Positions 26,508 through 35,740 of a stretch of DNA of 64,000 nucleotides are shown here, one piece after another. Source of the stretch: Pseudoxanthomonas sangjuensis (GTDB lineage: Bacteria; Pseudomonadota; Gammaproteobacteria; Xanthomonadales; Xanthomonadaceae); the NCBI RefSeq assembly GCF_010211755.1, contig NZ_PDWR01000002.1:62001-126000 (forward strand), written 5' to 3'. The position numbers were made by a program, and so were the translations under genes. Numbering within the stretch: the stretch's first letter is position 1; every line of letters begins with the position of its first letter. The notes beneath the pieces were generated by a model that was not told the DNA's origin, made no database searches, and was given only the letters and a program-made list of their open reading frames with translations.

Positions 26508-28583
26508 TCAGCTGAAATCGTAGTTCATCGTCGCCGAGGACAGGGCCAGGAAGTGGCCCTGCACGTAGTCGACGCCGGCGCCGAACAACTGGGTCATCGT
26601 CGCCGCATCCTGCACGTATTCGGCCATGGTCACGATGCCGTCGGCTTCCGCGCGCTCGACGATGTCCTTGATCTTCTGCTGGTTGTCGGCCAGCTTGGGC
26701 AGGTCCTCGATCAGGCTGCGGTCGATCTTGAGGAAGGCCGGCCGGAAATGGCCGAGCAACTGGAACGAATCCAGCCCCGCGCCGAAGCGCTCCAGGCCGA
26801 CCCGGCAGCCCAGCCGCGACGCGCCGGCGAGGAATTCCTGGGCCTGGCGCAGGTGGGTCGAGACCTTGGCTTCGGGTATTTCCAGCCACACCCGGTCGCC
26901 AGGCACGCCGTGCCGGGCCAGCGCCTGGCCGATGGCGTCGAGCAGGCGCGGGTCGCCGAACGACTCCGGACTGACCTTCAGCAGCAGGCGCGTGTCGTGC
27001 TTGCCGCGCAGGCGTTCGCCGATCAGCGCGATCGCGTTCGCCGCCACCCAGCGGTCGATGTCGGCGAGCAGGCCGTGCGATTCGGCGATGCCCAGGAAGG
27101 TCGTCGGGTTGACCGTTTCGCCTTCCGACTCCAGGCGCAGCAGGCATTCGTACAACTCGCCCGGCTCGCCCTTCAGGCTGACCACCGGCATGAAGTTGAA
27201 GGTGAAGCCGTCGTGGGCGATGGCATTGCGGATCAGCGCGATCCAGCTCTGGATGCGCTCCTCTTCGGCACGGTCGACCGCGCCGGGATCGAAGATCGCG
27301 ACGCGGTTGCCGCCCAGCGCCGCCGAACCCTGCAGGTTCTCGCTGGCCTTGGCCAGCGCCTGGCCGACGTTGGCGTTCTTCTCGCCGACCTGCACGCCGC
27401 CGACGCTGGCGGTGACCGCGGCGGTGCGCGGGCCGATCTCGAACACGTGGCCGGCGAAGGCCTCGCGGATCTTCTCGGCCAGCGCGGCGGTGCGGTCGTG
27501 GCGGCCGCTGGCGAGCACCGCGAAGCCGTGCTCGCTGAAGCGCGCGGCGCGCACGTCCGGGCCGAGCGCGGCGGACAGGTGCGCGGCCATCGCCGCGATC
27601 AGCTTGTCGGCCGCGTCCAGGCCGATTTCCGGCAGCAGCCGGGCGTAATGGTCGGGCTCGACCAGCAGCAGGCCGTATTGCGCCTCGCCGCGGCCGGCGG
27701 CGGCGATCGCGTCCTCGAGTTCGCGCAGGAACGCCGGGCGGTTGAGCAGGCCGGTGACCGCGTCGCGCTGGCGCAGCGCTTCGACCTCGCGCGCCAGTTC
27801 CGGGTCGGCCAGTTCCTCGCGGCGGCGGAACACGACCTGCACGCAGTGCTCGCCTTCGTAGGTGGCGGTGGCGAACTCCAGCGTCGCGGGGAAGCTTTCG
27901 CCGCCCAGGGTGCGCGCTTCCAGCGGGTAGGGGGCCGGGGGCTCGCCCTTGCTCAGCTGCTTGAGCAGCTGCTTGAACTCGCCGACGTAGTCCGGCGCGA
28001 CCATGTCCAGCAGCGACATGCCCTCGACGTCCTCGAACGACTCGAAGCCGAACATCTCGAGGTAGGCGTCGTTGGCGCGGATGTGCATGCCTTCGTGGAT
28101 GTAGGCGATGGGATCGCGCGACGAGGCGATCAGCGCGTCGCAGCGCCGCTCGGTTTCGCGCACCTGCGATTCGAGCCGGCGCAGCGCGCGGCGGGCGTTG
28201 AGGTCGTTCCATTCGGCCAGCACGACCTTCAGCAGGTGTTCCGGATGCTGGCGCAGCGCCACCGCGCGCGCGCCGGCGGCGATGTCGCCGGCCAGTTGCG
28301 CGGCGTCGATGGCGTCGGCCACGACCACCAGCGGGATGTCCTTGCCGCTGGCCACGACCCTGGACAGCACCGCCTGCAGCGGCACGGCGCGCGACGAACG
28401 CGCGGCCAGCACCAGGTCGATGGGTTGCGAATCGATCTGCAGCGCCAGTTCGTCGGCGTTGAGCGGACGCAGCGGGCGCACGGCGACGCCGTTGTTGCGG
28501 AAGACGTTTACGATGGCCTCGGCATCCTCGCCGCTGTCGTCGATGACCATCAACCGGATGGTCGTGTCTTTGCCGGTCTGCAT
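26508..28583 (-). CDS. fimX: FimX-like degenerate GGDEF/EAL c-di-GMP receptor
   Basis: Protein of 691 residues with a response-regulator-like domain (about 10-125), a PAS domain (about 140-260), a GGDEF-type domain (about 270-425) and an EAL-type domain (about 435-685). Both enzymatic motifs are degenerate: RFSEHGF stands where RFGGDEF would be, and YECLLRL where ExLxR would be. This order, length and degeneracy match FimX of Xanthomonas and Pseudomonas, which binds c-di-GMP through its EAL domain and controls type IV pilus assembly and twitching. The start at 28583 (MQTGKDTTIRLMVIDDS) fits the receiver domain. Receptor rather than enzyme is an inference from the lost residues. Confidence 0.88.
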   Translation of the reverse strand: MQTGKDTTIRLMVIDDSGEDAEAIVNVFRNNGVAVRPLRPLNADELALQIDSQPIDLVLAARSSRAVPLQAVLSRVVASGKDIPLVVVADAIDAAQLAGDIAAGARAVALRQHPEHLLKVVLAEWNDLNARRALRRLESQVRETERRCDALIASSRDPIAYIHEGMHIRANDAYLEMFGFESFEDVEGMSLLDMVAPDYVGEFKQLLKQLSKGEPPAPYPLEARTLGGESFPATLEFATATYEGEHCVQVVFRRREELADPELAREVEALRQRDAVTGLLNRPAFLRELEDAIAAAGRGEAQYGLLLVEPDHYARLLPEIGLDAADKLIAAMAAHLSAALGPDVRAARFSEHGFAVLASGRHDRTAALAEKIREAFAGHVFEIGPRTAAVTASVGGVQVGEKNANVGQALAKASENLQGSAALGGNRVAIFDPGAVDRAEEERIQSWIALIRNAIAHDGFTFNFMPVVSLKGEPGELYECLLRLESEGETVNPTTFLGIAESHGLLADIDRWVAANAIALIGERLRGKHDTRLLLKVSPESFGDPRLLDAIGQALARHGVPGDRVWLEIPEAKVSTHLRQAQEFLAGASRLGCRVGLERFGAGLDSFQLLGHFRPAFLKIDRSLIEDLPKLADNQQKIKDIVERAEADGIVTMAEYVQDAATMTQLFGAGVDYVQGHFLALSSATMNYDFS

Positions 28584-28611
28584 GAAGCGCTTCCGTCGGG
28601 GGAGCGCGATT

Positions 28612-28640
28612 AATACACGAAGCGGGCGGGCGGCGTCCAA
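28612..28640 (-). promoter_or_regulatory. Predicted sigma-70 promoter of fimX
   Basis: On the minus strand TTGGAC, a 17-base spacer and TGTATT, placed 29 bases before the start codon. The -10 end shares the 14-mer ttaatacacgaagc (28610-28623, plus-strand reading) with the his operator region at 62379-62392. Confidence 0.55.
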
Positions 28641-28726
28641 CGCGGAGGTCGCAAACCGGCGGCCATGCGCGGCGCCGGCGCGGATCCGCGACGCCCGGCA
28701 CGCCCCGGCGCGGGCACCGGTAACGG

Positions 28727-29731
28727 TTACAGCGGGCGCTTGCCGCTGTCGCCGGGTACTTCGCGGACCAGCTTCGGCACCAGGTAGCCGGACAGGCGCG
28801 CGGCCAGGGCGGCGTGCAGGGCGCGGGCGCGGTCCTCTTCGACCTCGAAGTGGGCCGTACCCTGCACCCGGTCCAGCTGGTGCAGGTAATAGGGCAGCAC
28901 GCCGGCGGCGAAGCCGCGTTCGCTCAGGTCGGCCAGCGCGTCGACGCTGTCGTTGACCCCGCGCAGCAGCACGGCCTGGTTCAAGACCTGCGCCCCGGCG
29001 CCGCGGATGCCGGCCAGCGCGGCATCGACCGAGGCATCGAATTCGTTGGCATGGTTGGCATGGATGACGAAAGCCACCGGCCACGGCAGCGCGGCCAGCC
29101 AGCCGAGCAGGGCGGCGTCGACGCGTTCGGGCAGCACCACCGGCAGGCGGCTGTGGATGCGCAGGCGCTTCAGGTGCGGGATGCCGGCCAGCGCAGCGGT
29201 CAGCTCGGCCAGCTTGGGCGTGGCCAGCGACAGCGGATCGCCGCCGGACAGGATGACTTCGTCGATGCCGGCGTCGGCCCGGACCAGTTCCACCGCCTCG
29301 TGCCAGCCATCGCGGGCCGCGGTCTCGTCGGCGTAGGGGAAGTGGCGGCGGAAGCAGTAGCGGCAGTGCACTGCGCAACTGCCGGTGGCGACCAGCAGGG
29401 CGCGGCCGCGGTACTTCTGGATGACCCCGGCGCCGGTCTTCGCTGCCGCATCGCCGACCGCGTCCAGGTCGAAGCCCGGGGCGGGGCGCATTTCCTCGTC
29501 CAGCGGCAGGACCTGGCGCAGCAGCGGGTCGGCGGGGTCGCCCTTGCGCATGCGCGCGACGAAGCCGTGCGGCACCCGCAACGGGAACCGGGCCGCGGCT
29601 TCGTCCGAAATCCGCCAGGCCAACCCCGGCAAATCGAGCAGGGACAACAGTTCGCGCGGGTCGCGCACGGCGCCGCGCCAGAGCTGTTGCCAGCTCGGTG
29701 GCTGCATCGGCAGGGGGGGGGCGGGGATCAT
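28727..29731 (-). CDS. epmB: EF-P beta-lysylation protein EpmB
   Basis: Radical SAM enzyme of the lysine 2,3-aminomutase family, 334 residues. It converts (S)-alpha-lysine to (R)-beta-lysine for modification of elongation factor P. The iron-sulfur motif CAVHCRYCFR is visible near residue 120, followed by SGGDPLSL, the glycine-rich SAM site, and a PLP lysine region towards the C-terminus. Divergent efp lies 116 bases away, the usual pairing. EpmA, the ligase, is not in the window. The start at 29731 or the internal ATG at 29707 would both fit. Confidence 0.93.
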   Translation of the reverse strand: MIPAPPLPMQPPSWQQLWRGAVRDPRELLSLLDLPGLAWRISDEAAARFPLRVPHGFVARMRKGDPADPLLRQVLPLDEEMRPAPGFDLDAVGDAAAKTGAGVIQKYRGRALLVATGSCAVHCRYCFRRHFPYADETAARDGWHEAVELVRADAGIDEVILSGGDPLSLATPKLAELTAALAGIPHLKRLRIHSRLPVVLPERVDAALLGWLAALPWPVAFVIHANHANEFDASVDAALAGIRGAGAQVLNQAVLLRGVNDSVDALADLSERGFAAGVLPYYLHQLDRVQGTAHFEVEEDRARALHAALAARLSGYLVPKLVREVPGDSGKRPL

Positions 29732-29750
29732 AGGTGACCAGAAAACAAGC

Positions 29751-29773
29751 GCCCGCCGGTCGCGGCGGGCTTT
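29751..29773 (+). other. Hairpin upstream of efp
   Basis: Eight-base stem gcccgccg / cggcgggc with a GTCG loop and three T, in the divergent epmB-efp region, 75 bases before the efp start. It could be a weak terminator or leader structure; no alternative pairing is seen. Confidence 0.35.
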
Positions 29774-29847
29774 CCGGATTTTAAACCAAGAACCTATCCT
29801 GCCGGCCGCCCCGCGGCGGGCTTGCCTTACCCCGAAGGAGTTCCAGC

Positions 29848-30414
29848 ATGGCCAGCTATGGCATGAACGACGTCAAGAACGGGATGAAGATCCTGATCAA
29901 CAACGAACCGGCGGTCATCACCGAAACCGACTACGTCAAGCCGGGCAAGGGCCAGGCCTTCACCCGCGTGCGCTACCGCCTGATCAAGTCCGGCCGCGTG
30001 CAGGAAATCACCATGAAGTCGACCGACTCGGTCGAGGCCGCCGACGTGGTCGACACCGACATGCAGTACCTGTATTCGGACGGCGAGTACTGGCACTTCA
30101 TGCAGCCGGAGACCTTCGAGCAGGTGCAGGCCGACAAGGCCGGCATGGGCGGCGCCGAGAAGTGGCTGAAGGGCGAGGAGGAGTGCGTGGTGACCCTGTG
30201 GAACGGCACCCCGATCGGCGTGCAGCCGCCGAACTTCGTCGAGCTGAAGATCGTCGAGACCGACCCGGGCCTGCGCGGCGACACTTCCGGCGGCGGCGGC
30301 AAGCCGGCCACGCTGGAAACCGGCGCGGTGGTCCGCGTGCCGCTGTTCGTCGGCCAGGACGAAGTGATCAAGGTCGACACCCGCACCGGCGAATACGTTT
30401 CGCGCGTGAAGTAA
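29848..30414 (+). CDS. efp: Elongation factor P
   Basis: Translation factor of 188 residues that relieves ribosome stalling at polyproline stretches. The three-domain fold of the family is complete. The modified residue is Lys34 in KPGKGQAF, which together with the adjacent epmB indicates the beta-lysylation pathway. A good Shine-Dalgarno (aaggag) precedes the ATG. The TMEM175-like gene follows after three bases, so transcription may continue. Confidence 0.97.
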   Translation: MASYGMNDVKNGMKILINNEPAVITETDYVKPGKGQAFTRVRYRLIKSGRVQEITMKSTDSVEAADVVDTDMQYLYSDGEYWHFMQPETFEQVQADKAGMGGAEKWLKGEEECVVTLWNGTPIGVQPPNFVELKIVETDPGLRGDTSGGGGKPATLETGAVVRVPLFVGQDEVIKVDTRTGEYVSRVK

Positions 30415-30417
30415 GCC

Positions 30418-31068
30418 ATGGGCGAGGGCAAGGCACCGCGCGACGTCTTCCCGCACGACCGCGTCGTGTTCTTCAGCGACGCGGTCTTCGCCATCGCCAT
30501 CACCCTGCTCGCGATCGAGCTGCATCTGCCGGACGCCGAGTCGATCGAGCGCGTCGGCGCCAATGCGGCATGGAGCGAGACGACCGCGCTGTTCATCGCC
30601 TACGCGATCAGTTTCCTGGTCCTGGCCCTGTTCTGGACCGGACACATGCAGACCTGGAAACACGTGACGCGCGCCACCAGCGGGCTGGTCTGGTGCTCGG
30701 TGCTGCAATTGATGTTCGTCGCGCTGATGCCGTTCGCCACCCGCGTGTACTCGGAGGCCTTCCACGGCGGCAGCCGCGGCAGCTTCGCCTTCTACAGCCT
30801 GGTGCTGGCGGGCGTATCGCTGTTCTCGTGGCTGTCCCGGCGCATGGTGGTGCGGCAGGAGAACCTGCGCGAAAGGCTCGGCAAGGAGCAGGCGAGCTGG
30901 CTGGTGTGGCGCGGGCTGGTGCCGCTGCTGGTGTTCGCCGCCGGCATCCCGCTGGCCTTCGTGCTGCCGGTGTGGCTGGGCGGCTTCGTGTTCGCGATGA
31001 TCTTCCCGCTGACGCTGCTCGCGAAGTGGCTGTGCTTCCGTCCGACGAGCGCCGGGCCCGCCGCATGA
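30418..31068 (+). CDS. TMEM175-family (DUF1211) channel protein
   Basis: Inner-membrane protein of 216 residues with about six hydrophobic segments. The signature RxxxFSD motif is present as RVVFFSDAVFAIAITLL at about residues 14-30. Bacterial members of this family form potassium-selective channels without a classical selectivity filter. It starts three bases after efp and overlaps the next gene (ATGA), so it is in an operon with efp and the amidohydrolase, though the functional reason is not clear. Potassium conductance is inferred from the family. Confidence 0.88.
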   Translation: MGEGKAPRDVFPHDRVVFFSDAVFAIAITLLAIELHLPDAESIERVGANAAWSETTALFIAYAISFLVLALFWTGHMQTWKHVTRATSGLVWCSVLQLMFVALMPFATRVYSEAFHGGSRGSFAFYSLVLAGVSLFSWLSRRMVVRQENLRERLGKEQASWLVWRGLVPLLVFAAGIPLAFVLPVWLGGFVFAMIFPLTLLAKWLCFRPTSAGPAA

Positions 31069-32405
31069 GCGAAACGCAACCGCAAGCCTGCGACCTGCTG
31101 ATCGAAGCCGGCTTCGTCGTCCCGGTCGAGCCGCACGGCGTCGTCCTCGAAGACCACGCCGTCGCCGTTTCCGACGGGGAAATCGTCTCGGTGGCGCCGG
31201 TCGCCGAGGCGCGCCGGCGTTTCCGGCCCGCCCGGGTCGTGGCGCGGCCCGAAGGCGCGCTGATCCCCGGCCTGGTCAACGCGCACACCCACAACCCGAT
31301 GACCCTGCTGCGCGGCATCGCCGACGACCTGCCGCTGAAGGTATGGCTGCAGCAGCACATCTGGCCGATCGAGGGCGCGGTGATCGGCCCCGACTTCGTC
31401 GCCGACGGCGTGGCCCTGGCCATCGCCGAGATGCTGCGCGGCGGCACCACCTGCTGCAGCGAGAACTACTTCTTCCCCGACGTGCAGGCCGCCGTGTACA
31501 AGCGGCACGGCTTCCGCGCGCTGGTCGGCCTGCCGGTGATCGACTTCCCGACCGCGTGGGCCAAGTCCGACGACGAATACTTCGACCGTGCCGGCGAAGT
31601 GCACGACGCCTGGCACGACGACGGGCTGATCGCCACCGCATTCGCACCGCACGCGCCGTACACGGTCAACGACGCGAACTTCGAACGCATCCGCCTGCTG
31701 TCCGACCAGCTCGACGTGCCGGTGCACCTGCACCTGCACGAGACCGCACAGGAAGTGCAGCAGTCCATCGAGCAGCACGGCCAGCGCCCGATCGCGCGGC
31801 TGGACCGGCTGGGCCTGATCGACGAGCGCCTGATCGCCGTGCACATGACCCAGCTGACCGAGGCCGAGATCCGCCTGTGCGCCGAACGCGGCGTGTCGGT
31901 GGTGCATTGCCCGGAATCGAACCTCAAGCTCGCCTCCGGCTTCTGCCCGGCCTGCGCGCTCGAACGTGCGGGCGTGAACCTGGCGCTCGGCACCGACGGC
32001 TGCGCCAGCAACAACGACCTCGACATGTTCGGCGAGACGCGCACCGCCGCGCTGCTGGCCAAGGCCGTCGCGCACGATGCCGCCGCGCTGGACGCCTTCG
32101 CCGCGTTGCGCGCGGCCACGCTCGGCGGCGCGCGCGCGCTGGGCTTCGGCGACCGGATTGGCTCGATCGAACCGGGCAAGCAGGCCGACCTGGCCTGCGT
32201 CGACCTGTCGGCGCTGGAAACCCAGCCGCTGCACCACGTGGTGTCGCAACTGGTCTATGCCACCGGCCGCCACCAGGTCAGCGACGTGTGGATCGCCGGC
32301 AAGCCGAAGCTGCAGCAGCGCGAACTGGTCGACATGGACATGGCCGGCCTGGTCGCCAACGCGAAGCAGTGGCGGAAACGGATCGCCGCGATCCGCACGA
32401 GCTAG
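31065..32405 (+). CDS. mtaD: TRZ/ATZ-family amidohydrolase (MTA/SAH deaminase type)
   Basis: Metal-dependent amidohydrolase of 446 residues, most like 5'-methylthioadenosine/S-adenosylhomocysteine deaminases. Metal ligands are visible as HTHNPM in the N-terminal half (VNAHTHNPMTLLRG), HLHLHET in the middle, VVHCPESNLKL, and the catalytic aspartate in LGTDGCASNN. It starts within the stop codon of the TMEM175-like gene. Deamination of MTA or SAH would fit the next gene, the SAM-dependent UbiG, which produces SAH, but related members act on other purines or on triazines, so the substrate is inferred. Confidence 0.82.
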   Translation: MSETQPQACDLLIEAGFVVPVEPHGVVLEDHAVAVSDGEIVSVAPVAEARRRFRPARVVARPEGALIPGLVNAHTHNPMTLLRGIADDLPLKVWLQQHIWPIEGAVIGPDFVADGVALAIAEMLRGGTTCCSENYFFPDVQAAVYKRHGFRALVGLPVIDFPTAWAKSDDEYFDRAGEVHDAWHDDGLIATAFAPHAPYTVNDANFERIRLLSDQLDVPVHLHLHETAQEVQQSIEQHGQRPIARLDRLGLIDERLIAVHMTQLTEAEIRLCAERGVSVVHCPESNLKLASGFCPACALERAGVNLALGTDGCASNNDLDMFGETRTAALLAKAVAHDAAALDAFAALRAATLGGARALGFGDRIGSIEPGKQADLACVDLSALETQPLHHVVSQLVYATGRHQVSDVWIAGKPKLQQRELVDMDMAGLVANAKQWRKRIAAIRTS

Positions 32406-32502
32406 TTCTTGCCGAAGTTTCCGCGGAAACGGGGCTTTCAACCGACGAATGTCGGGTCAGTCATGGACGTCGCCCTCGCGGCCTCGGGACAAAAGTCCGC
32501 GG

Positions 32503-32522
32503 ATCCCCGCCTGCGCGGGGAT
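32503..32522. repeat. REP-like palindrome upstream of ubiG
   Basis: Eight-base inverted repeat atccccgc / gcggggat with a CTGC loop in the 138-base gap between the amidohydrolase and ubiG. It resembles the short extragenic palindromes scattered through Xanthomonadaceae genomes and may also end the upstream transcript. Confidence 0.5.
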
Positions 32523-32543
32523 GACATCTGAGAGAATGTCGCC

Positions 32544-33260
32544 ATGAGCATGAATGCCGCCTCCGACAACTTCAGCCAGGCCGAACTCGACAAGTTCGGC
32601 GCGCTCGCCAACCGCTGGTGGGACCCGGATGGCCCGCAGAAGGCGCTGCACGCGCTGAACCCGGTGCGCCTGGACTACGTCGCGCAGCGCGTTCCGCTGC
32701 CGGGCGCGAACGTGCTCGACGTCGGTTGCGGCGGCGGCCTGCTCAGCGAGGCGCTGGCGAAGACCGGGGCGAAGGTGACCGCGATCGACCTGGCGCCGGA
32801 ACTGCTGAAGGTGGCGCGGCTGCACCGGCTCGAATCCGGGGTCGGCGTCGATTACCGCCAGCAGTCGGTCGAAGACCTCGCCGCCGAAGCGCCCGCCAGC
32901 TTCGACGCGATCACCTGCATGGAAATGCTCGAACACGTGCCCGATCCTTCGTCGATCATCGGCGCCTGCGCGACGCTGCTGAAGCCGGGCGGACGCCTGT
33001 TCCTGTCGACGCTGAACCGCACCCCGGCCGCGTTCGCGCTGGCGATCGTCGGCGCCGAATACGTCGCGCGGCTGCTGCCGAAGGGCACGCACCACTACCA
33101 GGACTTCATCCGCCCGTCCGAACTGGCCGCGTGGCTGCGCGGCGCCGACCTGCAGCTGGAAGACGTCAGCGGCCTGGCCTACGAGCCGTGGCGTAACGGC
33201 GCGCGGTTGATCCGCCGTACCGACGTGAATTACCTGGCCTGCGCGGCCAAGCCGGCGTGA
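32544..33260 (+). CDS. ubiG: Ubiquinone biosynthesis O-methyltransferase UbiG
   Basis: SAM-dependent methyltransferase of 238 residues that carries out both O-methylations of ubiquinone synthesis at the cytoplasmic membrane. The family N-terminus [23 protein letters not shown] is followed by the SAM motif [13 protein letters not shown] at about residue 56 and [11 protein letters not shown]. Length and motif order match Escherichia coli UbiG. The next gene starts in its stop codon (GTGA), a pairing also known in Pseudomonas, where the follower is the phosphatase MupP. Confidence 0.96.
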   Translation: MSMNAASDNFSQAELDKFGALANRWWDPDGPQKALHALNPVRLDYVAQRVPLPGANVLDVGCGGGLLSEALAKTGAKVTAIDLAPELLKVARLHRLESGVGVDYRQQSVEDLAAEAPASFDAITCMEMLEHVPDPSSIIGACATLLKPGGRLFLSTLNRTPAAFALAIVGAEYVARLLPKGTHHYQDFIRPSELAAWLRGADLQLEDVSGLAYEPWRNGARLIRRTDVNYLACAAKPA

Positions 33261-33934
33261 CCGCATCCGTTTTCCCGAAGGCGGCGCTGTTCGACCTCGA
33301 CGGCACCCTGCTCGACAGCGCGCCGGACTTCCTGGCCACGGCCAACCGCATGCGCGAAGCGCGCGGCGTCGCGCCGATGGCGCTGGATGAGCTGCGCCCC
33401 TACGTCTCGCGCGGCGCGCGGGCGATGCTCGGCGCGGTTTTTCCCGACGCCGGGCAAGCCGATCGCGAAGCGCGGGTGCCCGAATTCCTCAACATCTACC
33501 AAGGCGAGATTGGCCGCCATGGCCTGCCGTTCGACGGTGTCGCCGCGCTGCTCGAAACCCTGGAAAACAACGGCGTCGCCTGGGGCATCGTCACCAACAA
33601 GCCCGAATACCTGGCGCGCGAGATCCTGCCGCACTGCGGCTGGGAAACGCGCTGCGCGGTGCTGATCGGCGGCGACACGCTGGCCGAGCGCAAGCCGCAT
33701 CCGCTGCCGCTGCTGGCCGCGGCTGAACGCATCGGCATCGGCCCGGCCGATTGCGTCTACGTCGGCGACGACGAGCGCGACATCGTCGCCGCGCGCGCGG
33801 CCGGGATGCGCTCCATCGCCGCGCTGTGGGGCTACCGGCTGGACGGCGAGATGCCGGCGGAGTGGGGCGCCGACGCGGCGGTCGAACGACCGGCGCAACT
33901 GCTCGACGCGACGGCATGGCCGCGGCGGCGATGA
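33257..33934 (+). CDS. HAD phosphatase, MupP/Gph type
   Basis: Haloacid-dehalogenase phosphatase of 225 residues. Motif I is [10 protein letters not shown] at about residue 12, motif II VTNKPE, and motif [13 protein letters not shown] and VGDDERD. It is usually named phosphoglycolate phosphatase. However, the position directly after ubiG and the C-terminal GYRL...WGAD phrase resemble MupP, the N-acetylmuramate-6-phosphate phosphatase of the peptidoglycan recycling route in Pseudomonas. GTG start overlaps the ubiG stop; the stop overlaps the next start. Catalytic class is sure, substrate is open. Confidence 0.88.
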   Translation: MTASVFPKAALFDLDGTLLDSAPDFLATANRMREARGVAPMALDELRPYVSRGARAMLGAVFPDAGQADREARVPEFLNIYQGEIGRHGLPFDGVAALLETLENNGVAWGIVTNKPEYLAREILPHCGWETRCAVLIGGDTLAERKPHPLPLLAAAERIGIGPADCVYVGDDERDIVAARAAGMRSIAALWGYRLDGEMPAEWGADAAVERPAQLLDATAWPRRR

Positions 33935-34650
33935 GCAATTCCGCCGCCCTCGACAGCTTCCTCGACAAATGGCGCAGCCGCTGGCCGGAGTGGCGGGTGG
34001 CCGAGGCGTTCGTGCCGCCGGCGCAGCGCGAGCTCGCCGTGGCCTGGTTCGCGCTGCTGCAGGAATTCGAGGACGCGATGAACATCGCCGGCGACCCGAC
34101 CCCGGCCGATGCCAAGCTCGGCTGGTGGGGCGAGGAGCTGCGCGACTGGTCGCGGCGGCGTTCGCGGCACCCGCTCGGCCGCGTGCTCGAACCGCGGCAC
34201 GCGCCGTGGTTCGAGCTGGCCGAGGGGCTGCCCGCGCTGGTCCGCCTGCGCGAGCGCCCGCACGACATGATGTCGGCGTTCGCCGCGGTGCAGCCGCTGG
34301 CGGAGGCGATGGTGGCGGTCGAGGACGGCGTGCTCGACCGCGCCGGCAAGTCGGAATCGCCGGTCCTTCGCGCGCAGGCGATCGCGTGCCAATTGCTGGC
34401 TTCGCGGCTGTTCGCGGCCGGCGACGGGGCGGTTCCGCAGGAAGCGGCGGAGCGGCCGGGCGCCGGGCAGGCATGGGCGCAGGTCTTGCTGGCGCAGTGG
34501 CCGCCGCACGCGGGCGAGGCCACGCCGCGCAGGCTGTGGGCCGCACTGGCGCGTTCGCGCCTGCAGCGTTTCGAGCCCGGCGCGCAGGGCGTCCGGCCGC
34601 TTTCGAACCTGCGCCTGCTGTGGCTGGCCTGGCGCACGGCCCGGGCCTGA
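33931..34650 (+). CDS. Squalene/phytoene-synthase-fold protein, probably degenerate
   Basis: Protein of 239 residues with the helical pattern of the squalene/phytoene synthase superfamily (AVAWFALLQEFEDAMNIAG, GWWGEELRDWSRRRSRHPLG). The two aspartate-rich DxxxD motifs needed for prenyl diphosphate binding are not both present: the first is reduced to EFEDA and the second is not visible. So a synthase activity is doubtful and an assembly or regulatory role like that of NDUFAF6-type relatives is possible. It begins in the stop codon of the phosphatase gene (ATGA), making a ubiG-phosphatase-this gene unit. Confidence 0.68.
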   Translation: MSNSAALDSFLDKWRSRWPEWRVAEAFVPPAQRELAVAWFALLQEFEDAMNIAGDPTPADAKLGWWGEELRDWSRRRSRHPLGRVLEPRHAPWFELAEGLPALVRLRERPHDMMSAFAAVQPLAEAMVAVEDGVLDRAGKSESPVLRAQAIACQLLASRLFAAGDGAVPQEAAERPGAGQAWAQVLLAQWPPHAGEATPRRLWAALARSRLQRFEPGAQGVRPLSNLRLLWLAWRTARA

Positions 34651-34735
34651 ACGGTCTGGGGCGGGACGGACCGTTGCAGGGCCGTTCGCGTCCGAATCGG
34701 TACAATCCCGGTCCGCTTTGACCAATTCCCCTGCC

Positions 34736-35656
34736 ATGTCCTCCGTCGTTCGTCCCGACCTTCCCGACGTTGCCCACCAGTCCGTGCCGCTGGCGCGGGC
34801 GCTGGATTGGGTCGGCATGGACAACATCGCGCTGCCGGTGCGGATTCCCGATGGCGCCGGCGGATACGTGCAGGTCGCCGCGAACATCGACCTTGCCGTC
34901 AACCTGACCCGGCCGGAAGAGCGCGGCATCCACATGTCGCGGCTGTACCTGCAACTGCAGGACGGCCTGGCGCGCGAAACCATCACCCCGGCCGGCCTGC
35001 GCAAGCTGTTGCAGGAAGGCATCGATTCGCAGTCGGGCATCGCCGATGCGGCGCGGCTGGTGGTGCGCTACGAGGCGCTGCTGCAGCGGCGCGCGCTGGA
35101 AAGCGGCTTCGCCGGCTGGAAGAAGTATCCGGTCGAGATCGAAGCGGTGCTGCGCGAAGGCCACCTGCACCTGGCCCTCGGCTTCGCGGTGGAGTATTCC
35201 AGCACCTGCCCGGCCTCCGCGGCGCTGTCGCGGCAGGCCAACGCCGAGCGCTTCGCCGAGGATTTCGCCGCCGCGCGCCCGCTGTCGGTCAACGCGGTAC
35301 GCGACTGGCTGGCGTCCGAACGCGGCATGGCCGCGACCCCGCATGCGCAGCGCAGCACCGCGCGCGTGCGCGTGGAACTGAAGCCGCAGTTCGACGAACT
35401 GCCGCTGGTTGCGCTGATCGACGCGCTGGAAACCGCGCTGGCCACGCCGGTGCAGACCGCGGTCAAGCGCGTCGACGAGCAGGCGTTCGCCAGGTTGAAC
35501 GCCGAAAACCTGATGTTCTGCGAAGACGCCGCGCGCCGCGTGGCCTCGGTCCTCGCCAACGACCCGCGCATCGCCCGCTACGACGCCACGGTTTCGCATT
35601 ACGAGAGCCTGCATCCGCACGACGCGGTGGCGCGGGTAAGTGGCGTCAACGCCTGA
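34736..35656 (+). CDS. folE2: GTP cyclohydrolase FolE2
   Basis: GTP cyclohydrolase IB of 306 residues, the metal-flexible alternative to FolE, which makes dihydroneopterin triphosphate for folate or queuosine. Family segments include LPDVAHQSVPLARALDWVG, the NLTRPEERGIHMSRLY segment, and SSTCPASAALSR containing the conserved cysteine of the active site. The ATG at 34736 is chosen; an in-frame TTG at 34718 would add six residues. A -10-like TACAAT lies at 34701-34706, without a well-spaced -35. In other bacteria FolE2 is often zinc-repressed, but I see no Zur site here. Confidence 0.93.
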   Translation: MSSVVRPDLPDVAHQSVPLARALDWVGMDNIALPVRIPDGAGGYVQVAANIDLAVNLTRPEERGIHMSRLYLQLQDGLARETITPAGLRKLLQEGIDSQSGIADAARLVVRYEALLQRRALESGFAGWKKYPVEIEAVLREGHLHLALGFAVEYSSTCPASAALSRQANAERFAEDFAAARPLSVNAVRDWLASERGMAATPHAQRSTARVRVELKPQFDELPLVALIDALETALATPVQTAVKRVDEQAFARLNAENLMFCEDAARRVASVLANDPRIARYDATVSHYESLHPHDAVARVSGVNA

Positions 35657-35660
35657 AGGA

Positions 35661-35684
35661 TAGGGCGGGTCATGACCCGCCCTA
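35661..35684. repeat. REP-like perfect palindrome after folE2
   Basis: A 24-base perfect palindrome (arms tagggcgggt / acccgcccta, centre CATG) four bases after the folE2 stop. The same family occurs as a doublet at 44687-44740. Confidence 0.7.
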
Positions 35685-35740
35685 CGAGTTCTGCGAGCGC
35701 TTCCGGGGCTCATCGGAAAGCGCGAATTCCGACTTCTCGA

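Noticed and set aside
34674-34706. TTGCAG / TACAAT promoter before folE2
   Set aside because: The spacer is 21 bases, too long for a normal sigma-70 promoter; only the -10-like element is mentioned.
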